Assembly (NCBI RefSeq): GCF_039535095.1
Contig: NZ_BAAAWN010000001.1
Location: 124,001 to 188,000 of the forward strand
Origin: Arthrobacter ramosus
Lineage (GTDB): Bacteria > Actinomycetota > Actinomycetes > Actinomycetales > Micrococcaceae
Reading direction: 5' to 3'
DNA: 64,000 nucleotides
A program made the position numbers and the translations under genes. Positions within the stretch are counted from its first letter, which is position 1. The number at the start of each line of letters is the position of its first letter. The notes under the pieces were generated by a model, which was not told the DNA's origin, ran no database searches, and saw nothing but the letters and a program-made list of their open reading frames with translations. Positions 25,407-33,666 of the stretch are shown here, in pieces.

Positions 25407-26432
25407 TCAGGCCGTCGTGTGGTGTGCGAGGAGGGTGCGGGCTTCCTGGCGGGTGGTGCCGGAGTCCTGGATGCCTTCGGCGATGTGGGCCAGGTGGGCG
25501 GGGATTTCGCGGCCTTTCTTGCGCATCGCGGTGGCCCAGAGGCGTCCGGCGCGGTAGGAGGAGCGGACCAGGGGGCCGGACATGACGCCGAGGAAGCCGG
25601 TTTCCTCGGCTTCGGTGGCGAGTTCGACGAATTCCTGGGGTTTGACCCAGCGGTCCACGGGCAGGTGCCGTTCGGAGGGGCGCAGGTACTGGGTGATGGT
25701 GATCAGGTCACAGCCGGCGGCGCGCAGGTCGGTAAGGGCTTCGGAGATCTCTTCCCGGGTTTCGCCCATGCCCAGGATCAGGTTGGATTTGGTGACCATG
25801 CCGGCGGCCCGGCCCTGGGTGATGACGTCCAGGGAGCGGTCGTAGCGGAACGCGGGGCGGATGCGCTTGAAGATCCGGGGCACGGTTTCGACGTTGTGCG
25901 CGAAGACCTCCGGGTTCGAGTCGCAGATCGCCTGGATGTGTTCGGGTTTGCCGGAGAAGTCGGGGATGAGCAGTTCGACGCCGGTGCCGGGGTTCAGTTC
26001 GTGGATCTTGCGGACGGTTTCGGCGTAGAGCCAGACGCCTTCGTCTGCCAGGTCGTCGCGGGCGACGCCGGTGACGGTGGCGTAGCGCAGGGCCATGGCC
26101 TGGACGGAGCGGGCGACCTTGGTGGGTTCGAACATGTCCACGGGGGAGGGTTTGCCGGTGTCGATCTGGCAGAAGTCGCAGCGGCGGGTGCATTCGGAGC
26201 CGCCGATCAGGAAGGTCGCTTCCTTGTCTTCCGAGCACTCGAAGATGTTCGGGCAGCCGGCTTCCTCGCAGACGGTGTGCAGGCCTTCTTTTTTCACGAG
26301 GTTCTTCAGGCCCACGAATTCCGGGCCCATCTGGACCTTGGCCTTGATCCACTCGGGCTTGCGTTCGACCGGGACGGCTTTGTTGCGTTGTTCAACGCGC
26401 AGCAGCTTACGGCCTTCAGGTGCCAGGGTCAT
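25407..26432 (-). CDS. lipA: Lipoyl synthase
   Basis: This 341-residue radical-SAM enzyme inserts two sulfurs into octanoyl-protein to form lipoyl groups. It has both iron-sulfur sites. The N-terminal auxiliary cluster is [12 protein letters not shown] (about residues 58-69), and the radical-SAM motif is CTRRCDFCQ (about residues 87-95). The C-terminal RSSYRAG motif supplies the Ser ligand of the auxiliary cluster. The start [11 protein letters not shown] was preferred to an ATG 12 bases upstream because GGAG lies between them and the sequence matches actinobacterial LipA starts. It follows a tandem glycine riboswitch and precedes an MTHFR-like gene. This links it to the lipoylated glycine cleavage system rather than to lipB, which is not nearby. 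Confidence 0.95.
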   Translation of the reverse strand: MTLAPEGRKLLRVEQRNKAVPVERKPEWIKAKVQMGPEFVGLKNLVKKEGLHTVCEEAGCPNIFECSEDKEATFLIGGSECTRRCDFCQIDTGKPSPVDMFEPTKVARSVQAMALRYATVTGVARDDLADEGVWLYAETVRKIHELNPGTGVELLIPDFSGKPEHIQAICDSNPEVFAHNVETVPRIFKRIRPAFRYDRSLDVITQGRAAGMVTKSNLILGMGETREEISEALTDLRAAGCDLITITQYLRPSERHLPVDRWVKPQEFVELATEAEETGFLGVMSGPLVRSSYRAGRLWATAMRKKGREIPAHLAHIAEGIQDSGTTRQEARTLLAHHTTA

Positions 26433-26478
26433 GAGGAACTCCATAATTCAGGTGGCGCGGACGCACCACGATGATTCG

Positions 26479-26681
26479 GTTCCTCCCCGCTCTGTATTGG
26501 ACCTGAGAGTTTCCGCGTCTCCGCCTCTCGGCTGGACGCTTGCACCGTCGGTGAGTCCGGTTGCCCGGGCTGCTTTCCAGAGTTGCCTTGCCGCGGCGGT
26601 ACATGGGCCTGAGAGATTCCTGGGGAGGATTTGCTCCTACGGCGCCTGCTGAAACGTACCGGCAGGGCTCTCCCGCCGCAG
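26479..26681 (-). ncRNA. Tandem glycine riboswitch in the lipA leader
   Basis: Read on the minus strand, this leader has two glycine aptamers in series. The first (about 26590-26681) opens with GCGGGAGAGCCC and contains GCGCCGTAGGAGCAA and CTCTCAGGC. The second (about 26479-26590) contains CTCACCGACGGTGCAAG, GCCGAGAGGCGG and AACTCTCAGGT. These are the conserved purine-rich and CTCTCAGG elements of the family. It ends about 45 bases before the lipA start. Glycine binding usually turns expression on. A short linker joins the two aptamers, as expected for the cooperative tandem form. Confidence 0.92.
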
Positions 26682-26719
26682 ATCATAAGCACGTGCCGCC
26701 TTTCGGTGACACGTCTCAC

Positions 26720-26748
26720 ATGGTATCCGGTGCCTGTGCGGCACGCAA
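26720..26748 (-). promoter_or_regulatory. Probable promoter of the glycine-riboswitch leader
   Basis: On the minus strand TTGCGT, a 17-base spacer and TACCAT lie about 40 bases upstream of the first aptamer. This is a sigma-70-like match by eye only. Confidence 0.45.
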
Positions 26749-26792
26749 AGAGTGGCTGTCGCAATTGTCGCGGGTTCTGGTTGGCGCAAGGT

Positions 26793-27551
26793 CTAGCGGG
26801 CGCCTTGTGAGGACCATACGGAAGCTCCGAGTTCCCGCGAAATTGTCCACGCGGCGTCGCGGAGTTCGCGGACGGTGGCCTCGCTTGCCGGCCACTCGCT
26901 CGCGGAGAGCACTACCGACAAAACGGCGATGACGGTCCCGCTTTCATCGTAGACGGGGGCCGCGATGGAAGCTTCGCCAATCACCGCTTCCTCGTATTCC
27001 AACCCGAGCGCGTTCTTGCGCACTTCCTCAAGCTGGGATCGGAGGACTGCGGGGTTGGTAATGGTTTCGCCGGTAAATTCGGCCAGCGGCTTGCTGAGCA
27101 CGTCGTTTTCGAACTCGGGGTTGTAGGCGAGTAGTACTTTTCCGAGAGCAGAGGCGTGGGCGGGCAGGTTGAGTCCTGTTTCCGGCATTTGCTCTGTGCC
27201 GTCTGGGCGGCGGTCGTGATGAATGATCAAAACTTCGCCGAGAAGGTTCACACCCAGTCGCGTCGCGTAACCGGTCCGTCGGGACAACTCGTGCATCCAC
27301 CGCATCGCGCGGGCCCGGACGTCAAGGGTGTCGAGGTAGACGCTCGAAAGTTTCAGCAGCGCGGGCCCGAGCATGTAGCGGTTTCCGGAGCTTTCCTGGG
27401 CGACCAGCCCGTGTGCCTGCAGCGATTTCACGAGTCCGTGGACCGTGGAAGGCGGAAGCTCCAATGCGGCGGCCAGTTCGGAGATTCCAAGGCGCCTGGC
27501 GCCCTGAAGGAGCCCGAGGATTTTGGCCGCTCGGTCAATCGACTGGATCAC
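26793..27551 (-). CDS. IclR-family regulator, probably of the glycerol/Dha operon
   Basis: This 252-residue IclR protein has an N-terminal winged HTH (MIQSIDRAAKILGLL, GISELAAALELPPSTVHGLVKSL, residues 1-60). The effector-binding domain contains RRTGYATRLGV, LPAHASALGKVLLAYNP and GEASIAAPVYDESGTVIAVLSVVLS. It is divergent from glpF-dhaKLM, and glycerol operons of actinobacteria (gyl type) are commonly controlled by an adjacent IclR repressor. The start is a GTG with GGAG upstream. The shared 169-base gap holds inverted repeats that could be its operators. Confidence 0.88.
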   Translation of the reverse strand: MIQSIDRAAKILGLLQGARRLGISELAAALELPPSTVHGLVKSLQAHGLVAQESSGNRYMLGPALLKLSSVYLDTLDVRARAMRWMHELSRRTGYATRLGVNLLGEVLIIHHDRRPDGTEQMPETGLNLPAHASALGKVLLAYNPEFENDVLSKPLAEFTGETITNPAVLRSQLEEVRKNALGLEYEEAVIGEASIAAPVYDESGTVIAVLSVVLSASEWPASEATVRELRDAAWTISRELGASVWSSQGAR

Positions 27552-27586
27552 AGCTCCACTCTCCCATCATCAATTGGCTTCTCCGT

Positions 27587-27671
27587 TCGACATGTCAATT
27601 TAACCCCTTGACAACCAGGGATCCTAAACGGCATTATTCGATAATACCGAATCAGAGTTGACAATGTCGAA
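27587..27671. promoter_or_regulatory. glpF promoter and candidate IclR operators
   Basis: TTGACA (27608-27613) with CATTAT 18 bases on (27632-27637) forms a likely rightward promoter. The inverted repeat ATTCG-N7-CGAAT at 27636-27652 overlaps its -10/start region. Two related sites flank it: TTCGACATGTCAA at about 27587-27599 and TTGACAATGTCGAA at 27658-27671. The layout suits repression of glpF-dhaKLM, and perhaps autoregulation, by the IclR protein. Confidence 0.5.
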
Positions 27672-27720
27672 TCCGACTCTTCGGCTAATTTCATCCACCG
27701 TTCAAAGGAGAACTTTCGTC

Positions 27721-28476
27721 ATGGACGAAAACCGCATGTGGCAGCGCGTCGCTGCCGAGTTCCTGGGGACCGCGTTCCTCGTGTTCGTAGGAGTAGGATC
27801 CGTCCCGGCCCTCGCCATCGCCCGCGGCAATGCGCCGTTTACCGGTTCGGAGCTGGGCTTCATCTCCCTGTCGTTTGGTGCAGTCGTCATTGGCACCGTC
27901 TACGTCTTCGGTTACATCTCGGGAAACCACATCAACCCCGCAGTGACCGTGGCGCTGGCCGCCACAGGGAAGTTCCCGTGGCGTGACGTGCCGGGATACC
28001 TCGCAGCCCAGGTACTGGGTGCTGTTGCAGGTTCCCTCGCGATCATTGCGGTCCTCGGCCAGAAGGCCAGTGAGCTGGGCCTCGGGGTGGCCGCCTATGG
28101 TGACATCCCCGTCTGGCAGGCTTTCACCGCTGAATTCATCGGCACGTTCATTCTGGTCTTCACGGTCTTCGGCGTGATCCACCGCAAGGCCGCACCGGGT
28201 TTCGCCGGGATTGTCATCGGCTTCATCGTGTTCGCCGCAATCATCCCCGTCGCGCCCGCCACGGGGGCATCGATCAACCCCGCCAGGACCACCGGGCCGA
28301 TGCTCGTACAGTTCCTGATGGGCGGAACCGTTCACTGGGAGCAATGGCCTGTTTATGTTGTCGCCGAACTTGCCGCGGGCGTCGCCGCGGGATTGTTGTT
28401 CGGGCTCATCTCGCGCACCCAGGCTGACCGCACCTCGCTCACCGAGGCGCTGACCGAGCAGGAGTCCCGGGCGTGA
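27721..28476 (+). CDS. glpF: Glycerol facilitator / aquaglyceroporin
   Basis: This 251-residue MIP-family channel has six membrane helices and both half-helix NPA boxes, GNHINPAVT and ASINPARTTGP. An Arg follows the second NPA in the selectivity filter. It admits glycerol, and perhaps dihydroxyacetone, by facilitated diffusion. The ATG at 27721 has AAAGGAG about 11 bases upstream; an earlier in-frame ATG at 27658 falls inside the probable control region. Its stop overlaps the GTG of dhaK (GTGA), making uptake and phosphorylation one unit under the divergent IclR regulator. Confidence 0.93.
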   Translation: MDENRMWQRVAAEFLGTAFLVFVGVGSVPALAIARGNAPFTGSELGFISLSFGAVVIGTVYVFGYISGNHINPAVTVALAATGKFPWRDVPGYLAAQVLGAVAGSLAIIAVLGQKASELGLGVAAYGDIPVWQAFTAEFIGTFILVFTVFGVIHRKAAPGFAGIVIGFIVFAAIIPVAPATGASINPARTTGPMLVQFLMGGTVHWEQWPVYVVAELAAGVAAGLLFGLISRTQADRTSLTEALTEQESRA

Positions 28477-29465
28477 ACAAGCTGATCAACTCCCCGCAGA
28501 CTCTGCTGGCAGACGCCCTGCGCGGTGTCGCCGCCGCGCACGGCCAACTTTCCGTTGATTTCGAGAACCGCATCGTTTTCAGCACCGCACCACGGGAGGG
28601 ACGCGTCGCACTGGTCTCCGGAGGTGGCTCGGGCCATGAACCGCTGCACAGCGGGTTCGTCGGCGCAGGGATGCTGGATGCCGCGTGCGCCGGTGAGATC
28701 TTTACATCACCGACGCCCGACCAGATTCTGGCCGCCGCCACCCGGGTGGACACCGGGGCGGGGGTGCTCTTCGTGGTGAAAAACTACACCGGCGACCTGC
28801 TCAACTTTGAAATGGCCGCCGAACTCGCCCGGGAGCAGGGAATCGAGGTGGCCACCGTTGTCGTCGCAGACGACGTCGCGGTGGAGGACTCCACCTGGAC
28901 AGCGGGCCGGCGCGGTGTCGGCACCACGCTGATTCTGGAAAAAGTTGCCGGCGCAGCAGCTGCCCGCGGCTGGTCCCTTGAGAAGGTACACGGGCTCGCC
29001 GAACGGACCGCCCATGCCGGGCGTTCCATGGGGGCAGCACTCACCAGCTGCACTGTTCCTGCCGTCGGCAGGCCCAGCTTCGACCTCCCCGAGGGCGAAA
29101 TGGAACTCGGCGTCGGCATCCACGGCGAGCCAGGACGCAAGCGTGTGCCGGTGATGTCGGCCGCGGAACTCTCGCACGCGTTGGTCGAGTCGATCACCAC
29201 CGACTATGACCTCGGCGGCAAACCTGTCATCGCTTTGCTGACCGGCCTGGGAGGAACCCCGCTGATCGAGCTCTACGCAATGTTCGCCGAGGTCTCCGAC
29301 CGACTCAACGAACGCAATATAAAGGTAGCGCGCTCGTTGGTCGGCAATTACGTCACCAGTCTCGATATGGCGGGCTGCTCGCTGACTCTGGTCGGCGTAG
29401 ACGACGAAATTCTCGATCTATGGGACGCGCCGGTGAACACCCCTGCCATCCGCTGGCAGGATTGA
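28473..29465 (+). CDS. dhaK: Dihydroxyacetone kinase substrate-binding subunit DhaK
   Basis: This 330-residue Dak1 domain has the substrate-site signature GGGSGHEPLHSGFVGAGML (about residues 50-68). The His that binds dihydroxyacetone covalently is in LGVGIHGEPG (about residue 216). KNYTGDLLNFEMA is also conserved. It works with DhaL and the PTS protein DhaM to phosphorylate dihydroxyacetone with phosphoenolpyruvate as the donor. The GTG start overlaps the glpF stop; dhaL follows one base after the stop. All catalytic features are intact. Confidence 0.93.
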   Translation: MNKLINSPQTLLADALRGVAAAHGQLSVDFENRIVFSTAPREGRVALVSGGGSGHEPLHSGFVGAGMLDAACAGEIFTSPTPDQILAAATRVDTGAGVLFVVKNYTGDLLNFEMAAELAREQGIEVATVVVADDVAVEDSTWTAGRRGVGTTLILEKVAGAAAARGWSLEKVHGLAERTAHAGRSMGAALTSCTVPAVGRPSFDLPEGEMELGVGIHGEPGRKRVPVMSAAELSHALVESITTDYDLGGKPVIALLTGLGGTPLIELYAMFAEVSDRLNERNIKVARSLVGNYVTSLDMAGCSLTLVGVDDEILDLWDAPVNTPAIRWQD

Positions 29466-29466
29466 C

Positions 29467-30114
29467 ATGTCTGAAGCACTTACGATCGGTGCGCTGCAGC
29501 AGTGGCTGTACCGCTTCGCGTCCGAAATCACGACACAGGCGGACTGGCTGACCGAGCTGGACTCGGCGATTGGAGATGCTGACCACGGGACCAACATGGT
29601 CCGCGGCACAGCCGCAGTGGTCACCAAGCTCGATGGCGGGGCGACAGGCACCGTACAGGAACTGCTTAAGGCCGTCGGCATGACCCTGGTGGCCACCGTC
29701 GGTGGGGCCAGCGGGTCCTTGTACGGCACCTTCTTCATTGAAATGGCCCGAAACAGCCCCGCGGACGTGCAATTGAACGGATCTGAATTGGAGAACGCAC
29801 TGCATGCCGGCGTCAACGGCGTCATTGCACGGGGACATGCAACGGTTGGCGACAAGACCATGATTGACGCCCTCGAACCGGCCGTCACGGCACTGTCCCA
29901 GTCCCTGGCTGACGGCCAGCAACTGCAGTGCTCAATTGCGGCCGCCGCCGCTGCGGCGACGACCGGCCGGGACTCCACCAAACCGCTCGTCGCACGCAAA
30001 GGCCGGGCGTCCTACCTCGGTGAGCGCAGCGCCGGACACATCGATCCGGGAGCCGCGTCAGCGGCCATCCTGCTTGCAGCGCTGGCCGCCAGCATCGGGG
30101 AAGGAACCGCATGA
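29467..30114 (+). CDS. dhaL: Dihydroxyacetone kinase ADP-binding subunit DhaL
   Basis: This 215-residue Dak2 domain is an eight-helix barrel that holds ADP as a fixed cofactor. The Mg-binding Asp cluster is LDSAIGDADHGTNM (about residues 33-46). GGASGSLYGTFF and TVGDKTMIDALEPA are the nucleotide-site segments, and GRASYLGERSAGHIDPGA is the conserved C-terminal motif. It transfers phosphate from DhaM to dihydroxyacetone bound on DhaK. Its stop overlaps the dhaM start (ATGA). Confidence 0.93.
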   Translation: MSEALTIGALQQWLYRFASEITTQADWLTELDSAIGDADHGTNMVRGTAAVVTKLDGGATGTVQELLKAVGMTLVATVGGASGSLYGTFFIEMARNSPADVQLNGSELENALHAGVNGVIARGHATVGDKTMIDALEPAVTALSQSLADGQQLQCSIAAAAAAATTGRDSTKPLVARKGRASYLGERSAGHIDPGAASAAILLAALAASIGEGTA

Positions 30115-30830
30115 TCGGCATCGTACTCGTCTCACACAGTGAAGCCCTCGCAAACGCCGCGATGGATCTCGCCCTGCAAATGGTTCACGGCGCGCAACCT
30201 CCCATCCGGATCGCCGCGGGCGTGGCCGGAGGTTTCGGCACCGACGCAACAGCAATCGCGTCCGCAATCGATGACCTCGCCACCATTGAGGGTGTGCTCG
30301 TGATCACCGACCTGGGATCAGCGATCCTTAGCTCATCCCTGGCCTTGGAGATCCGCAGCAGCACCTACGAGGTCTTGATCAGCGACGGCCCCTTCGTCGA
30401 AGCAACTACGGCTGCAGTGGTCAGCGCAACGGCAGGAAGTTCGCTGGCCGACGTTGCCGCTGAAGCGAGCAACGCCCTCAGCGCAAAGAAGACCCAGACC
30501 GTCACCGGAGCAGGCGCTTCAGTCGCGGAAGACACCGATCCGGAGAACCCCGCCGCCAGCGCAGAGGAACGTCTGATCAATCCGATGGGCCTGCACACCC
30601 GCCCGGCAGCCCTACTCGTGCAGACGGCCGGGGAGTTCAGTGCCGACATCGAACTCACAAACACCACCGCCGGGCGAGGACCGGTCAGCGCATCCAGTGT
30701 GATCGGTCTGCTCTCCCTCGCGGCGAGCAAGAACGATCAGCTCCGCATTGATGCCAACGGCCCCGACGCCAGTCGGGCCGTGAACGCCGTAAAGCAACTC
30801 GTCCTCCAAGGGTTCGGCGAGCTGTCCTAG
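30111..30830 (+). CDS. dhaM: PTS phosphotransferase subunit DhaM (EIIA-HPr fusion)
   Basis: This 239-residue protein has two domains. Residues 1-130 form an EIIA-mannose-like domain whose phospho-His lies in VSHS (about residue 9) and whose GGFGTDATAI is conserved. After a linker, residues 150-239 form an HPr domain with active His in NPMGLHTRPAA and the Ser-46-type loop SSVIGLLSLAA. The EI domain found in E. coli DhaM is absent, so general EI must supply phosphate. It rephosphorylates the ADP on DhaL. The gene closes the first dha set; 65 bases follow before a second dhaK. Confidence 0.92.
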   Translation: MIGIVLVSHSEALANAAMDLALQMVHGAQPPIRIAAGVAGGFGTDATAIASAIDDLATIEGVLVITDLGSAILSSSLALEIRSSTYEVLISDGPFVEATTAAVVSATAGSSLADVAAEASNALSAKKTQTVTGAGASVAEDTDPENPAASAEERLINPMGLHTRPAALLVQTAGEFSADIELTNTTAGRGPVSASSVIGLLSLAASKNDQLRIDANGPDASRAVNAVKQLVLQGFGELS

Positions 30831-30895
30831 CCTCCTTCCCCAACGCCTTCATCCCTCTCTTTCCGCTGTCCTATTTACAGAACCGGAGTACTTCC

Positions 30896-31903
30896 ATGCC
30901 CACATCCGTGCGTCGACACATCGTCAACAACCCCCACCGCGTCATCGACGAAGCCCTGGACGGTTTCGCCCTGACCTATCCGGAGCTGGTGACGTTCAAC
31001 AACGAACACAACCTGATCTCCCGCAAAACCCTGACACCCGGCAAGGCCGGACTTGTCTCAGGAGGAGGCTCCGGCCACGAGCCACTGCACGCCGGATTCG
31101 TCGGGAGCGGCATGCTCGACGTCGCCGTCTGCGGCGCAGTGTTTGCCAGCCCCACCGCAGACCAGGTGCATGCGGGCACCAAACTCGCCAACACCGGCGC
31201 AGGTGTCGTGCAGATCGTGAAGAACTACACCGGCGACGTCCTCAACTTCCAGATCGCCGCGTCCCTGGCCGATGACGACGGCGTTCCCGTGGAGCAGGTC
31301 CTGGTTGACGACGACCTCGCCTCCGACAACGGCAACGACGGTCCCGGACGCCGCGGCACTGCCGCAGTGGTCACCGTCGAAAAGGTATGCGGCGCTCTCG
31401 CCGAGCGGGGCGCCGACGTGTCCACGATCGCCGCCCGCGGCCGCGACGTCGTAACCCGTTCACGCAGCCTGGCGATCGCCCTGGACGCAGGTGCGCACCC
31501 CGGTGAGTCCGCTGCGGCGTTTGAGCTGGAACCGCACGAGGTCGAATTCGGGGTGGGCATCCACGGTGAACGCGGCACCGGCCGCATCGCCTATGCGCCT
31601 GCCGATGATCTGGTCGAACAGCTCGTCACCCCTTTGGTGAACAGTCTGCAGGTCAAGCGCGGCCAGTCGGTGATTGCGATCGTGAACGGCCTCGGCGGGG
31701 CCTACCCGCTCGAGCTGTCCATCGCAGCCCGCCACGTACACAACCTTCTGAACGGTCGTGGCATCAGCGTCGCGCGCTCCTTGACCGGCACGTACGTCTC
31801 TTCCCTGAACATGCACGGCCTCTCCGTGACCCTGACCGTTGCCGACGACGAACTGATCAGCCTGTGGGACGACACCGTCCGCACACCAGCCCTCACTTGG
31901 TAA
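30896..31903 (+). CDS. Second DhaK-type kinase subunit
   Basis: This 335-residue Dak1-domain protein is a paralogue of the DhaK encoded 2.4 kb upstream. It keeps GGGSGHEPLHAGFVGSGML, KNYTGDVLNF and the covalent His in FGVGIHGERG. The N-terminus and the ligand-proximal loops differ. It is paired with its own DhaL-like subunit, but no second DhaM follows. It may share DhaM with the first set, use ATP directly, or act on another short ketose; DAK-family kinases for erythrulose are known. The ATG has GGAG 8 bases upstream. Confidence 0.85.
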   Translation: MPTSVRRHIVNNPHRVIDEALDGFALTYPELVTFNNEHNLISRKTLTPGKAGLVSGGGSGHEPLHAGFVGSGMLDVAVCGAVFASPTADQVHAGTKLANTGAGVVQIVKNYTGDVLNFQIAASLADDDGVPVEQVLVDDDLASDNGNDGPGRRGTAAVVTVEKVCGALAERGADVSTIAARGRDVVTRSRSLAIALDAGAHPGESAAAFELEPHEVEFGVGIHGERGTGRIAYAPADDLVEQLVTPLVNSLQVKRGQSVIAIVNGLGGAYPLELSIAARHVHNLLNGRGISVARSLTGTYVSSLNMHGLSVTLTVADDELISLWDDTVRTPALTW

Positions 31904-31929
31904 CAACACAACAAACCGAAGGAAACACC

Positions 31930-32577
31930 ATGACCAACTTCATCAACGGCACCGCTGCACTGACGTGGATCACCTCGTTCAGCGAACGATTCGACTCGAC
32001 ACAGGCCTACCTGACAGAGCTGGACAGGCTCGCCGGTGATGGCGACTTCGGCGTGAACATCGCGTCCGCCCTGGAACGCACACGAGCAGGTTTGCCGCCC
32101 GCCACGGAGGCGACCTTTACCACCGTGTTCCAAGCCGCAAGCCGTGGCTTCATGGCCACCGGAGGCACCAGCGGACCGCTGTTCGGGATGTGGTTCCGCG
32201 ACATCGCCAAAGGGACCAAGAATGACGCAGCAGCCGTCACTGACATCGCCCAAGGCATCGCCGCGGGTCTGTCGACCATCCAGAAGCTCGGCGGTGCCCG
32301 GGTCGGTGACAACACAATGATCGACGCGCTCGAACCGGCATCCGCTGCCCTCACCGTGGCCGCCGAGCGCGGCAGCACGCCAGGCGAGGCGCTTCTGGAA
32401 GCAGCCCTGGCTGCCCGGGCCGGTGCCGAGTCCACCGCCAACCTCATCGCCGCGCGCGGCAGGGCCACTTACGTGGGCGAACTCGCGCGAGGGGTGCTCG
32501 ACCCCGGCGCGGTCACCATCGCACTGTTCTTTGAGGCCGGTGCGGACACCGTCGGCGCCGGCCGGGCCACCAGCTAA
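31930..32577 (+). CDS. Second DhaL-type kinase subunit
   Basis: This 215-residue Dak2-domain protein pairs with the second DhaK. The metal-binding loop reads LAGDGDFGVNI: the two functional Asp residues remain, but the usual His or Thr/Cys after them is Phe. GGTSGPLFGMWFRDIAK and RVGDNTMIDALEPA are conserved. GRATYVGELARGVLDPGA matches the family end. The start was set at the ATG with GAAGGAAA just upstream rather than a frame extending into the preceding gene. It is the last gene of the operon and converges on trmB. Confidence 0.85.
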   Translation: MTNFINGTAALTWITSFSERFDSTQAYLTELDRLAGDGDFGVNIASALERTRAGLPPATEATFTTVFQAASRGFMATGGTSGPLFGMWFRDIAKGTKNDAAAVTDIAQGIAAGLSTIQKLGGARVGDNTMIDALEPASAALTVAAERGSTPGEALLEAALAARAGAESTANLIAARGRATYVGELARGVLDPGAVTIALFFEAGADTVGAGRATS

Positions 32578-32664
32578 CCATCGTAGGGATGCTACGCACG
32601 CGATGTCGCCCGAGCTTAGAACAGCCAGCCTTCCGGTAGAAGGTGCGGTGTGGAGGCGATGCTG

Positions 32665-33588
32665 CTAGATCCTGCGATAGCTGAGGTCGAAGATCATACG
32701 TCCGGCCTCGTGGGCCTTGTTTTCGAAGCTGGTGCGGATGCGGCCGTCGAAGCGCGGAGCCCACCCGCCCACGTGGTCCACTCCCTCGTTGGGGCCTGTG
32801 TGCTCGGTGCTGACCGGGGCGCGGCCTTCCTTGACAGGTGCCCCGCCAACCATGGTTTCGACTCCGGATTCCCACACCTGGGTGAGGGGGCTGTCAGCGC
32901 CGGTCCGTTCGCCGTCGTGCACGTTCTCGAACTCGGTGGAGCCGGCCAGGACCTCGCGGACGTGTATGGCGTAGTTGGACCAGTCGGTGGCGATCCGCCA
33001 CAGGCCACCCTTCTTGAGGGACCGTGCTGCGAGTTCGGCGAACGCGGGCTGGATGAGGCGGCGTTTGTGGTGCCGGGATTTGTGCCACGGGTCGGGGAAG
33101 AAGACCCAGAGCTCGCTCACCGAACCCGCGGGGAGCATGGTGGCCAGGACCTCGGGGGCGTTGGCCTCCACCACGCGGACGTTGCTGAGCCCGCGGCTGT
33201 TGATCTTGATCATGGTGTTGGCCAGGCCCGGGGTATATACCTCCACGGCGAGGAAGTCCCTGTCCGGGTTCTCCTCCGCCGCGTGGCATACGGCGTCGCC
33301 GAGTCCCGAACCGATTTCAACGATCAGCGGCGCCTTGCGCCCAAACTCCGCTTCGGCGTCGAACACGTAGTCCGGGTGCACGGACGTGTTGGCGACATGC
33401 CGCGGAACCTGGATGGCCCAGCGGTCCGAGTGCTCTTCCCACGCGGCCTGGCGGCGGCCCTGAAGGCGCGTCCCGCGGCGCACAAAACTGACCGGCCGGC
33501 CACCATACGTGCCGAAGGAGGCCTGGCTGCCTGGGGTCACGGGGCGCGAAGACTGCGGTGTTTCAGGGGATTCTGGGGTTTCACTCAT
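32665..33588 (-). CDS. trmB: tRNA (guanine-N7-)-methyltransferase
   Basis: This 307-residue SAM-dependent enzyme makes m7G at position 46 of tRNA. The SAM-binding motif is IVEIGSGLGDAV (about residue 90). The family signature FFPDPWHKSRHHKRRLIQP follows near residue 165, then GLWRIATDWSNYA and the C-terminal RIRTSFENKAHEAGR. The first 60 residues are a Pro/Ser/Gly/Arg-rich tail common in actinobacterial TrmB. It converges on the second dhaL gene and is divergent from the MFS exporter gene. Confidence 0.95.
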   Translation of the reverse strand: MSETPESPETPQSSRPVTPGSQASFGTYGGRPVSFVRRGTRLQGRRQAAWEEHSDRWAIQVPRHVANTSVHPDYVFDAEAEFGRKAPLIVEIGSGLGDAVCHAAEENPDRDFLAVEVYTPGLANTMIKINSRGLSNVRVVEANAPEVLATMLPAGSVSELWVFFPDPWHKSRHHKRRLIQPAFAELAARSLKKGGLWRIATDWSNYAIHVREVLAGSTEFENVHDGERTGADSPLTQVWESGVETMVGGAPVKEGRAPVSTEHTGPNEGVDHVGGWAPRFDGRIRTSFENKAHEAGRMIFDLSYRRI

Positions 33589-33666
33589 CCCCTCCAGAAT
33601 ACCGTTGTAGGACCAAACGCCCGCGGCGGGAGCCGGCGTATGTGGACAAACTGCCAGAATGGGTTG

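Noticed and set aside
31930..32577. Inactivation of the second DhaL by the DGDFG loop
   Set aside because: The metal-binding Asp residues remain, and the residue after them varies (His, Cys, Thr) in active family members.
32650..33666. A 340-residue N-terminal extension of the MFS transporter through trmB
   Set aside because: It lies entirely antisense to trmB, and the MFS helices only begin after about 33780; the start was placed at 33667.
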